From positions 1-64,000 of the forward strand of contig CAZEBB010000007.1 in the NCBI GenBank assembly GCA_964510345.1: DNA of 64,000 nucleotides, in the 5' to 3' direction. Origin of the DNA: JAAYQA01 sp964510345 (lineage in GTDB: Bacteria > Bacillota > Clostridia > Tissierellales > Peptoniphilaceae). The notes under the pieces were generated by a model that saw only the letters and a program-made list of their open reading frames with translations, was not told where the DNA came from and ran no database searches. The translations under genes and the position numbers were made by a program. Positions within the stretch are counted from its first letter, which is position 1. Every line of letters starts with the position of its first letter. Positions 48,882 to 56,716 of the stretch are shown in pieces.

Positions 48882-48909
48882 TGTGGTATACGGGCGCTAC
48901 CCTCCCACA
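48882..48909 (-). promoter_or_regulatory. Hairpin between nusG and rplK
   Basis: Twin of the element at 48404-48430: RNA UGUGGGAGG and UACCACA close a 28-base hairpin in the 67-base gap. Confidence 0.5.
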
Positions 48910-48925
48910 TCTATACACAACGCTG

Positions 48926-49483
48926 TTAGACTTTTTCGATGTCGTCGACATCCAGTTCTGTCAGTGTTTCTGCGCCGAAAATGAAGACATACGCCTTGAT
49001 CTTGCGGTCTTCGATCGAGTCGACCTTCGCCACAAAATCCATGAACGGACCGTTGATGATCTTGATCGAATCGCCCGGCTTCACGTCGATCGCCTCTTGC
49101 GTCTTTTGGACGCGCATGCCGAGGCGCTGCGTTTCGCGGTCGGTCAGCGGTACCGGTTTGGATCCCGGGCCCACAAAACCCGTCACTCCTCTCGTATTTC
49201 GTACGAGATACCAAGTGACGTCGTTGATGATCATCTTGATCAGCACATAGCCCGGGAACATCTTGCGCTCCTTGACTTGCTTCGTGCCGTTCTTCGTGTC
49301 GTAGTATTCTTCCGTGGGGACCATTACCTCAAAGATATCGTCTTTGAAGCCGCGGTTCTCCACCATGTTTTCGATATTGCGCTTCACCTTGTTTTCGTGG
49401 CCGGAATACGTGTGGACGATGTACCACTTCGCTTCCTGTTCTCTTTCACTTCTCGCTTGCGCTTGTTCTTCGTTCATAGTCAC
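48926..49483 (-). CDS. nusG: Transcription antitermination/pausing factor NusG
   Basis: A 185-residue factor that binds RNA polymerase and links it to Rho or the ribosome. The NGN domain begins KWYIVHTYSGHENKV and includes FPGYVLIKM; the KOW domain holds the motif VKPGDSIKIINGPF. The start is GTG at 49483, 12 bases after GGAGG; an ATG two codons later is possible. Confidence 0.96.
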   Translation of the reverse strand: MTMNEEQAQARSEREQEAKWYIVHTYSGHENKVKRNIENMVENRGFKDDIFEVMVPTEEYYDTKNGTKQVKERKMFPGYVLIKMIINDVTWYLVRNTRGVTGFVGPGSKPVPLTDRETQRLGMRVQKTQEAIDVKPGDSIKIINGPFMDFVAKVDSIEDRKIKAYVFIFGAETLTELDVDDIEKV

Positions 49484-49505
49484 AGGACGCGGTATCCTCC
49501 TTCCC

Positions 49506-49721
49506 CTATCCTACAATCAGCTGAATCAGATTGAGGAATAGCATATCCAGTCCATACACGATAAGGGATAGCAAGATGGACATAATAATGACCACTATCG
49601 TGTATTGAACCAACAATTTCTTCGTTGGCCAAACGATCTTCTTGAACTCGGACTTGACACCTTTGAAAAATCCTGATGCCTTCTTACTTTTGTTTTCTGT
49701 TGAGCTTGTCTGCGTTGCCAT
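49506..49721 (-). CDS. secE: Preprotein translocase subunit SecE
   Basis: A 71-residue single-helix subunit of the SecYEG channel. It has the amphipathic segment FFKGVKSEFKKIVWPTKK and one membrane helix (about 38-65). Position between rpmG and nusG is the standard one. Confidence 0.95.
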   Translation of the reverse strand: MATQTSSTENKSKKASGFFKGVKSEFKKIVWPTKKLLVQYTIVVIIMSILLSLIVYGLDMLFLNLIQLIVG

Positions 49722-49730
49722 TCTTCCTCC

Positions 49731-49880
49731 CTAACGGGTCTCTCTGTGTAGCGTGTGCGTTTTGCAGAATTTACAATACTTCTTCAATTCCACGCGCGCT
49801 GTCGTGACCTTCTTGTTCTTGTTGGAAGTATAGTTCCGATTCTTGCATTCAGTACAAGCCAGAGTGATACGATCTCTCAT
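49731..49880 (-). CDS. rpmG: 50S ribosomal protein L33 (zinc type)
   Basis: A 49-residue protein read directly from the sequence: it begins MRDRITLACTECKNRNY and ends KTHTLHRETR. Two CxxC pairs (Cys9/12 and Cys36/39) mark the zinc form. CAGGAGG lies seven bases before the ATG at 49880. It heads the rpmG-secE-nusG-rplK-rplA cluster. Confidence 0.95.
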   Translation of the reverse strand: MRDRITLACTECKNRNYTSNKNKKVTTARVELKKYCKFCKTHTLHRETR

Positions 49881-49909
49881 AATGCACCTCCTGAACGGTT
49901 TGGTACTAA

Positions 49910-49936
49910 AAAATGGATAGGGTCTCTATCCATTTT
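49910..49936 (-). terminator. Intrinsic terminator after the Bce-type permease
   Basis: Eleven-base perfect stem AAAATGGATAG / CTATCCATTTT with T-run on the minus strand, 68 bases after the permease stop and 30 before rpmG. Confidence 0.85.
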
Positions 49937-50003
49937 CGGGCACCTTAGTAAGGGTATCACATGAAACGTGCAATTGTCAAGTAAAATCCGCGATTTTCCT
50001 GCG

Positions 50004-52004
50004 CTATTCCGCCACGATCCGGTAGTATTCGCGCGAGGTGAACTTGTAAACGATGAAGTACACGAGGGCGATGATGCCGACTGCAATCCCCAATGTCGTG
50101 AAGTAGAATCTCCAGTCGCGGATGCCGAAGAGTCCCAAGAGGCGAAACAAGATCTTCGAGCCGACGGCCGTGTGAATCAGCGCGATGGCCAAGGGCAGTG
50201 TGAACAGCCAAATCAGTTGGCGATTGGTTGTCTTGCGAATGAGTTCGTCGGGCAAGCCGACTTGCTTCATGATTTGGAAATTGCGGCGATCCTCATAACC
50301 TTCTGTGATCTGCTTATAGTACGTGATCAGCGCGGTGCCGGTCAGGAACATCAGGCTCACGAGCAATCCGATAAACACGAAGCTTCCGTTGATCTGGTAC
50401 AGGCCGTCTCGCATCTCCGCTTCGCTGCGCGGCGCTTGGATGCCTTCTTCCGCCAAAACGTCTTGCATGCGCGAGGTATAGCCGTCGTTCACCTTCGCCA
50501 TATCCCAATCGACGATGAGACTGTACGTCGGGGGAAGGATTTCATTCGTCTGCGGGTTCATCATCGCATAGTCCTTGGAAAGCTCTTGCATCATCGAAAA
50601 ATCCGGCACTAAGATCGTGTACATGTCGATCGCAATCGTCGAAGAGATCGTGTCGTCGAGCGGTTTGACGGTATACTCTTTTCCGGAGAGGACGAGCGAG
50701 GTCTTCTCCTTCAGCGTATCGTTGTTGGCTGTCATATAGATCTCATCGGGTTGCAGGCTCAAGTTCGTTCCGTTGGTCGCATTGTAGTCGGATACCGTCA
50801 TCGCCGAGAGGAAAACGGCGTCAGCGATCGAACGACCCACTTGATTCTCCGTCACCATCGCCAACAGTTCATTATCATGCATGACGACGCCGAAAAATAA
50901 ATTGTAACCGGTGACGATCGTTTCGATGCGATTGTCTGTATCCTCTGTCTTTTGGACGATGGCGCTCAGTCGGCTTAACTCCTCACGAATCTCCGCTTCG
51001 CTCGCGGTCCCGTCCATCGTCCAGCCTTGCATTGAAAAATCGTGTTTGATCTCGTTTGCGATCATGGCTTCCATGCCGCGATAGATCGACAAGCCCGCTG
51101 CGGCGGCGATCATGATCCCCGTGATCAGCACGCATACGCTCGCCAGACCCATGGCATTGGCGCGCATGCGGTACAGCATGCCCGATACGGAGATAAAATT
51201 GGTTGGGCGATAAAACGAGTGGCGGTTTCTCTTTTGCGCTTTCAAAATAAAGATGCTCAAGCTCTTGAATAGTGCATAGGTGCCGCCGATGACGAGCAGC
51301 ACAGCCACAAAAAACATCATCAGGCTGTCGAGCGTTCCCTTGGTCGTTAGAGCGATCCAGTACCCCGCGCCCATCATGACGAGTCCTGTGATCAGCGAAA
51401 GATAGTTGTTCTTCGGCTCACCTTCTGCGCGGGAGCCGGAGCTCATCAGTTGGATCGGGTTGACCATGCGCACCTTCACCACGTTCAGGATGTGCAGCAA
51501 GATGAAGAGCCCCAGTAAGAAGAGAGCGGTGACGACCGCGTTCTTCGGGTCGAATCCGTATTCGCCCATGCCGGCCGACAGGTCGCCCGTCAGGCGATTT
51601 AGCCCGACAAAGGCCAGGAGCCCCAGTAGTTGTCCACCGGTGATGCTGAGCACTGTGACGAAGAGATAGCGGATCGCGTTTTCGATGCCCAGCACGCGAG
51701 CGACGTGGCGTTTCTCCAACCCCAAAATGCCGTACAGGGCGAGTTCTTTGTTTCTGTTCTTGATCAAGAATCGGTTTGCATACAAGACGAAGACCGCGGT
51801 CAACAGCCCGCACAACACGACGCCGAACATGATGATCATCGGCAAGGACCCGTGCCGCGTCTGTACATATTCGTTGCCCACGAGAGCGAGCATGATGTAG
51901 AACAGTCCGCCCATAACGGACGATGCCAGAATAAACGGGATCTCCAAATTCAGATTGGCTTTCATCCCACGCGTGGCGACGCTAAAGAAGAGGCTATTCT
52001 TCAT
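50004..52004 (-). CDS. Bce-type ABC permease (antimicrobial-peptide resistance)
   Basis: A 666-residue FtsX-like permease with the BceB layout: about ten helices and one extracytoplasmic domain of about 200 residues between helices 7 and 8 (about 310-520). It partners the ATPase encoded just upstream, overlapping it by 11 bases. BceAB transporters free lipid II cycle intermediates from bound peptide antibiotics and also act as the sensor for the paired kinase. Confidence 0.9.
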   Translation of the reverse strand: MKNSLFFSVATRGMKANLNLEIPFILASSVMGGLFYIMLALVGNEYVQTRHGSLPMIIMFGVVLCGLLTAVFVLYANRFLIKNRNKELALYGILGLEKRHVARVLGIENAIRYLFVTVLSITGGQLLGLLAFVGLNRLTGDLSAGMGEYGFDPKNAVVTALFLLGLFILLHILNVVKVRMVNPIQLMSSGSRAEGEPKNNYLSLITGLVMMGAGYWIALTTKGTLDSLMMFFVAVLLVIGGTYALFKSLSIFILKAQKRNRHSFYRPTNFISVSGMLYRMRANAMGLASVCVLITGIMIAAAAGLSIYRGMEAMIANEIKHDFSMQGWTMDGTASEAEIREELSRLSAIVQKTEDTDNRIETIVTGYNLFFGVVMHDNELLAMVTENQVGRSIADAVFLSAMTVSDYNATNGTNLSLQPDEIYMTANNDTLKEKTSLVLSGKEYTVKPLDDTISSTIAIDMYTILVPDFSMMQELSKDYAMMNPQTNEILPPTYSLIVDWDMAKVNDGYTSRMQDVLAEEGIQAPRSEAEMRDGLYQINGSFVFIGLLVSLMFLTGTALITYYKQITEGYEDRRNFQIMKQVGLPDELIRKTTNRQLIWLFTLPLAIALIHTAVGSKILFRLLGLFGIRDWRFYFTTLGIAVGIIALVYFIVYKFTSREYYRIVAE

Positions 52005-52764
52005 GATCCTGTCCCCCTTGGTTCAAAGCGGCCAGCGACTGAGCGATCCGCTCCATGTAGGGGTGGATCCCCTCGTCCCCGCGGTAAATCTCGTGGTACA
52101 CTTTGCCGTCCTTGATGAAGAGCACGCGTCCGGCGTGGGCCGCCGCATAAGCGGAGTGCGTGACCATGAGGATGGTCTGCCCCATCGCCTGCAGGTTTTC
52201 AAATACGGACAGGATCCGCTTAGATGATTTGGAATCCAGCGCACCGGTCGGCTCATCCGCTAAAAGCAGTGCCGGATTCGTAATGATGGCGCGCGCGATC
52301 GCGATGCGCTGTTTCTGTCCGCCGGACACTTGGTAAGGGAATTTGTCGACGAAGTCCGCAAGGCCGAGCGCCTCTTGGATCTCTGCGAGCCTTGCGTCCA
52401 TCTCGGACGGTTTCTTCCCGGCCAGTACCATCGGCAGGTAGATATTGTCGCGGTTGGAAAATGTGTCCAGCAGGTTGAAATCCTGAAACACAAAGCCCAG
52501 CTCGTTTCTTCGGAAGGCGGCGATGTCTTTGTCCTTGATCACAGAGATGTCCTTCCCGTTCACGAGCACCGTGCCCGACGTCGGCTTGTCCAGCGTGGCG
52601 ACGATATTGAGCAGCGTCGACTTTCCGCTTCCACTCTCGCCCATGATGGCGACGAACTCGCCTTTATTTACGCTGAAATTCACTTCGGTGAGCGCTTCTG
52701 TCTTCGCTTCGCCGAATCGGCTTCCGTATACTTTCTTTATGCCTTTTACTTCTAATACTGTCAT
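51994..52764 (-). CDS. Bce-type ABC ATPase
   Basis: A 256-residue ATPase. Walker A GESGSGKSTLL, signature VSGGQKQRIAIARA, Walker B LLLADEPTGALD and H-loop MVTHS are all intact. A C-terminal extension of about 30 residues is typical of BceA. GGGAGGG precedes the ATG. The 83-base gap upstream, after the kinase gene, probably holds a response-regulator-controlled promoter; I could not define the operator. Confidence 0.93.
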   Translation of the reverse strand: MTVLEVKGIKKVYGSRFGEAKTEALTEVNFSVNKGEFVAIMGESGSGKSTLLNIVATLDKPTSGTVLVNGKDISVIKDKDIAAFRRNELGFVFQDFNLLDTFSNRDNIYLPMVLAGKKPSEMDARLAEIQEALGLADFVDKFPYQVSGGQKQRIAIARAIITNPALLLADEPTGALDSKSSKRILSVFENLQAMGQTILMVTHSAYAAAHAGRVLFIKDGKVYHEIYRGDEGIHPYMERIAQSLAALNQGGQDHEE

Positions 52765-52847
52765 GTGGATACCCTCCCTGTTTGATGTTTCCAGTGTATC
52801 GCCTTTTGTCGTTGGGTTCCTTTATCTAATCTGACAGTTGCGCCTTT

Positions 52848-53762
52848 TTAGCTTACATTTTTGAAAGGTTGAAAGCCGATCCGCACCGTCGTGCCGTGGC
52901 CTACTTCCGACGCCACGTGGATCGTATGCCCCAGCCTGTTCGCAATGCTCTGCGCGAGAAACAGCCCCAGCCCTGTGGATTTCTCATGCAGGCGACCGTT
53001 CGTACCCGAGTAGCCGCGGTCAAAGATCTTCGGAAGATCCCTCGCGTGGATGCCGATCCCCGTGTCCGCGATGACGAGCTCTTGTCTCTCGGCGTCCCAA
53101 GAGACGGAGACTTCACCTTCTTTGGTGTACTTGACCGCATTGGAGAGGATCTGTTCGATGAGCACGCGCAGCCATTTGCCATCGGTGAGGACCATCGCAT
53201 GGGTAGGCGCATAATCGAGCCTGACATTGCCGTGGATAAAAAACAGCGAGAAGTGCTTAAACAGTCCCCGGAGGATGTCGTCCAGCGCGACGTCTGCAAA
53301 CTCGAGATCTGCCGTGGGGTCCGTGAGCTTCAGATAGTTCATCGCCATGTTCGCGTAGCCCTCGATGCGGACGAGCTCCAAGCGGATGTCATCTCGTCGG
53401 TCGGTGCCGGCGTCTTCTGCCAGCAGCTTGGCTGCCGTGATCGGCGTCTTCATCTGATGCACCCACAGGAGGAAGTAGGCGAGTAGCTCCGCACGGCTTT
53501 CCGCATATTCCGCTTCCTTTTGCCGCGTTTCGTATTGCAATTGCTCCAGTTGTTCCTTGGCACTTTCTTCCTTTTTAAAAGAGATAAACCGAACCCCTAA
53601 GTAGATGAGCGCAAAGAACAGAATCACCTGCGATGCGTATGTGAAAACTCGAATGTCTGAACGCAATAGCGCTGTCGCAACGCCAAATGCGGCGATGGCG
53701 ATCGCTACGCCCAGTATGAAGGGCAGCTGCCAAACTAGGTACGCACGCAATCGGGCGGTCAC
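52848..53762 (-). CDS. Intramembrane-sensing histidine kinase, BceS-type
   Basis: A 304-residue kinase. Two helices (about 10-30 and 36-56) with almost no outer loop show that it does not sense directly but through the transporter. The H-box is WVHQMKTPITAAKLL, followed by N-box ILSNAVKYTKEG, G1 IADTGIGIHARDL and G2 GLGLFLAQSIANRL. It overlaps the response-regulator gene by four bases. Confidence 0.93.
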   Translation of the reverse strand: MTARLRAYLVWQLPFILGVAIAIAAFGVATALLRSDIRVFTYASQVILFFALIYLGVRFISFKKEESAKEQLEQLQYETRQKEAEYAESRAELLAYFLLWVHQMKTPITAAKLLAEDAGTDRRDDIRLELVRIEGYANMAMNYLKLTDPTADLEFADVALDDILRGLFKHFSLFFIHGNVRLDYAPTHAMVLTDGKWLRVLIEQILSNAVKYTKEGEVSVSWDAERQELVIADTGIGIHARDLPKIFDRGYSGTNGRLHEKSTGLGLFLAQSIANRLGHTIHVASEVGHGTTVRIGFQPFKNVS

Positions 53763-54442
53763 TTCCCTACCTCCGGGTTTAGTCCATAGCCGATCCCCTT
53801 CTTCGTCACGATCAGGTCATTCAGCCCGATCTCATTCAGTTTTTTCCGAAGTCTCGTGACATTGACGGCGAGCGTGTTGTCGTCGATATAGCTGTCGCCC
53901 GCCCAGCATTTTTCCATCATCGTCTCCCGCCGAACAAAGGCGCCCTTGGCCTGAAAGAGCGCATCTAATATGACCAGCTCCGTGCGCGTGAGATCGATCG
54001 TCTCGCCCTTGGCTGCAAGCTTGGCCTCGCCCGGATACAGGCGTATCCCGTTCCAAGACAGCGCGTCCGCTTCCTGCGAAAAGTCGTACGTGCGGCGCAG
54101 CAGCGCTTGGATTTTTGCCAGCACCACCGTCGTGTCAAAGGGCTTGGTGATGTAGTCGTCGCCGCCCATCTGCACCGCCATCACGACGTCCATATTCTCC
54201 GCTTTCGAAGAAATGAAGATGATCGGCACATTAGACGTCTTGCGGATCTCGGCGCACCAATAATAGCCGTTGAAATGCGGCAACACGATGTCCATCAGAA
54301 TCAAATGAGGCGCATACGCTGCGACTTCCCCATCGATCTGCGTGAAATCCTGCACGGTCCGCACTTCATAGTCCCACTTCTCCAGCTCCCGCGACAATGA
54401 TTGCGCGATCGTCGGGTCGTCTTCAATAATATAGATTTTCAT
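53759..54442 (-). CDS. OmpR-family response regulator, BceR-type
   Basis: A 227-residue regulator. The receiver domain has the acidic pair EDD near residue 8, the phosphoryl Asp in LILMDIVLPHFNG and Lys in DDYITKPF. The winged-helix DNA-binding domain ends with DNTLAVNVTRLRKKL. AAGGAGGTGA precedes the ATG. It lies 15 bases after the MATE gene, so one transcript may carry the MATE exporter and the two-component system. Confidence 0.94.
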   Translation of the reverse strand: MKIYIIEDDPTIAQSLSRELEKWDYEVRTVQDFTQIDGEVAAYAPHLILMDIVLPHFNGYYWCAEIRKTSNVPIIFISSKAENMDVVMAVQMGGDDYITKPFDTTVVLAKIQALLRRTYDFSQEADALSWNGIRLYPGEAKLAAKGETIDLTRTELVILDALFQAKGAFVRRETMMEKCWAGDSYIDDNTLAVNVTRLRKKLNEIGLNDLIVTKKGIGYGLNPEVGK

Positions 54443-54457
54443 CAGAAGGTCACCTCC

Positions 54458-55798
54458 TTATCGAAATACTTCTTTCCCCGCGCGCAAGTTCTTCACGCCG
54501 ATCCAGAGCAGCGTGCCGCTCACGCAAACCGAGAGAATGTCCGCCAACGGCTCCGCATAGATGACCCCGTTCGCCCCGAAGAAAATCGGTAAAACAAACG
54601 TAAAGGGAATCAGCAGGATCACCTTTCTCAGGATCGCAATAAACAGCGAGACCCTCGCCTGCCCGGTGCCGATATAGAGCATCTGCGCACACATTTGAAT
54701 GGAAAAGATCGACGAACCCAGCATAAAGATCGGCAAGAGTTCTTCTACCAGCCCGAGAAGCGCGGGGTCGGTCGTAAAAATGCGCGCAAACAGGCCCGGA
54801 AAGAAAAAGATCAGCAAATAGTAACTCATACTCACAGCCGTGAGGGCGATCACGCTGATCTTCACCGCCTCCAGGATGCGCTCATACCGCTTCGCGCCGT
54901 AACTGAAGCTGATCAATGGCTGCACCCCGGCCGTGTACCCACTAATGGGGATGATGATCAGCTGCATGAGACTCTGGAGAATGGTAATGGCGCCGATATG
55001 TAAGTTGCCACCATATAATAGAAGACGATTGTTAAAGGCGATCTGGATGGCGCTTTCTGTCGACTGGATGATAAACGATGAAACCCCGATCGAAAGAATG
55101 AGCCCCAGCCGCTTGGTGTCGATGCGAAGTTCTGACTTGCGTATGCGCAAGATGCTCTTGTCGGAGGTTAAGAAACGCACGACAAACACGGCGCTCAAGG
55201 CCTGCGACAACACCGTCGCGATGGCTGCACCGCGGACTCCCATATCGAGAGCATAAATAAACACCGGGTCCAGTACGATATTGGTCACCGCACCGATCAC
55301 GACCGTGATCATCGCCGTCTTCGCCTTGCCTTGGCTCGAGATAAAAGGGTTCAGACCGGTCGAGTACATGACGAAGATCGTGCCCAAAAGATAGGTCGAC
55401 GCGTAATCCATCGCATACGGTAGCGTTTCCGGACTCGCGCCGAACACATACAAGAGCGGCTCCAAAAACAGCAATCCCATTACTGTGAGCACGACACCCA
55501 ACACCGTCAGCGTGGCAAATCCCGTGCCCAGGTTTTTCCCGGCATCTTCCGGCTGGCCTCGCCCCAGCGCCATCGCAGCAAGCGGCGCTCCACCTCCGCC
55601 GATCAGCAGCGCAAACGCACTCACGATTAAGAGCAGCGGTGCACACACACCCAATGCGGTAAGGGCGATCGCCCCATCCCCCGGCATATGACCTACATAC
55701 ATGCGGTCCACGATGTTATATAAGATATTGACAATTTGCGCCACGATCGACGGCACCGCCAGCGTCACGATCAGAGAGGACACCTTCTTTGTCGCCAT
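54458..55798 (-). CDS. MATE-family multidrug exporter
   Basis: A 446-residue, twelve-helix exporter with two homologous halves. Family sequences include VTLAVPSIVAQIVNILYNIVDRMYVG at the start and GYTAGVQPLISFSYGAKR in the second half. It would expel cationic drugs with sodium or proton exchange. The ATG at 55798 (MATKKVSS) was chosen because the promoter -10 covers the earlier ATG codons at 55822-55825. The ribosome site is weak. Confidence 0.85.
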   Translation of the reverse strand: MATKKVSSLIVTLAVPSIVAQIVNILYNIVDRMYVGHMPGDGAIALTALGVCAPLLLIVSAFALLIGGGGAPLAAMALGRGQPEDAGKNLGTGFATLTVLGVVLTVMGLLFLEPLLYVFGASPETLPYAMDYASTYLLGTIFVMYSTGLNPFISSQGKAKTAMITVVIGAVTNIVLDPVFIYALDMGVRGAAIATVLSQALSAVFVVRFLTSDKSILRIRKSELRIDTKRLGLILSIGVSSFIIQSTESAIQIAFNNRLLLYGGNLHIGAITILQSLMQLIIIPISGYTAGVQPLISFSYGAKRYERILEAVKISVIALTAVSMSYYLLIFFFPGLFARIFTTDPALLGLVEELLPIFMLGSSIFSIQMCAQMLYIGTGQARVSLFIAILRKVILLIPFTFVLPIFFGANGVIYAEPLADILSVCVSGTLLWIGVKNLRAGKEVFR

Positions 55799-55820
55799 CG
55801 GGCTTTCAGTAGAATTTCTC

Positions 55821-55849
55821 ATCATAAAATAAGTATGACATATTGACAA
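55821..55849 (-). promoter_or_regulatory. Promoter of the MATE gene
   Basis: TTGTCA (55844-55849), 17 bases, TATGAT (55821-55826) on the minus strand. Start of transcription would be near 55814, leaving a leader of about 16 bases. Confidence 0.55.
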
Positions 55850-55868
55850 GGAAACTTCCAACGTAAAA

Positions 55869-55901
55869 CACCCCACACTTCACAAAATGAAGTACGGGGT
55901 G
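55869..55901 (-). terminator. Intrinsic terminator after the GntR gene
   Basis: Fourteen-base stem (CACCCC with ACTTCA against TGAAGT with GGGGTG) and minus-strand TTTT, 18 bases after the stop. Confidence 0.85.
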
Positions 55902-55918
55902 ACACAGTGTTCATATGA

Positions 55919-56560
55919 TCAGTTTTTTGCGATCGACTTTCCGTAGTGCTGCTTGATCATCGACAGCACGCGGTCATGATCTTCCATCGTGATCGCCGCC
56001 AAGATATCCTGATGCTCCAGAAAATTTCTCGTCTTGTCGAAATCGCGGTACGTATAGTCGTGGATAAAGGCGAGCAGAAACCTGTCAACCAACTTGTCGT
56101 ATACGCCCATCAGGCATTGATTCCCGGACACCCGCACAAAGCACTCATCGAACACCATCGCGTGGCGCGCCAAATCGAGCACCTCACCTTCCTGTGTGAG
56201 CGCTTCTTCTTGTTTCACCAGCGCTTCCTGCATCGCCGTAATCAGCTCCGGGACGCGCTCTTCTCGCCTGCACAGCTCGTACCCGCCGACCAGAAGAATC
56301 TCGATCGTCTCTGTGAGTTCCCGGTACGACTCTGCGGTAAACTCCAGTACCTTCGCGCCGACATTCGGCGTGATCGTGATGATGCCGTCCTGCTCAAGAA
56401 CGGTCAGCGCCTCTCGTATCGGATTGTTGCTCACCCCCAGCTCGCGTGAGAGGATATCGATATTAATGCGCTCCCCAAACCGGTAGTGTTGGTTGAGGAT
56501 GCGCTCGCGAATAATCCGGTAGGTCTGATCTCGCATACGAGATCGTGCGACTTTGGTCAT
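55919..56560 (-). CDS. GntR-family regulator (FCD type)
   Basis: A 213-residue transcription factor. The N-terminal winged helix shows ILSRELGVSNNPIREALTVLEQDG; the C-terminal all-helical FCD domain (about 85-210) binds an unknown acid or metal ligand. The ATG at 56560 follows AAAGGAG; the longer frame is not supported. Its targets are unknown; the MATE gene downstream is one possibility. Confidence 0.9.
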   Translation of the reverse strand: MTKVARSRMRDQTYRIIRERILNQHYRFGERINIDILSRELGVSNNPIREALTVLEQDGIITITPNVGAKVLEFTAESYRELTETIEILLVGGYELCRREERVPELITAMQEALVKQEEALTQEGEVLDLARHAMVFDECFVRVSGNQCLMGVYDKLVDRFLLAFIHDYTYRDFDKTRNFLEHQDILAAITMEDHDRVLSMIKQHYGKSIAKN

Positions 56561-56678
56561 GTTCATCTCCTTTAGATGCTTATCGTCTATGCTTATCGCG
56601 GTCAACATGAGAATCCATCTTCTCTTATTGAATTTATATTACTACATATATGCCAAACTCGCCACTGCTAAATACAAA

Positions 56679-56703
56679 ACCCCGAGAGCTTGCCTCCCGG
56701 GGT
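56679..56703 (-). terminator. Intrinsic terminator after the CWB2-G5 gene
   Basis: Stem ACCCCGAGAG against CTCCCGGGGT with T-rich minus-strand tail, 13 bases after the stop. Confidence 0.75.
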
Positions 56704-56716
56704 CTGTTGGGTTCAA

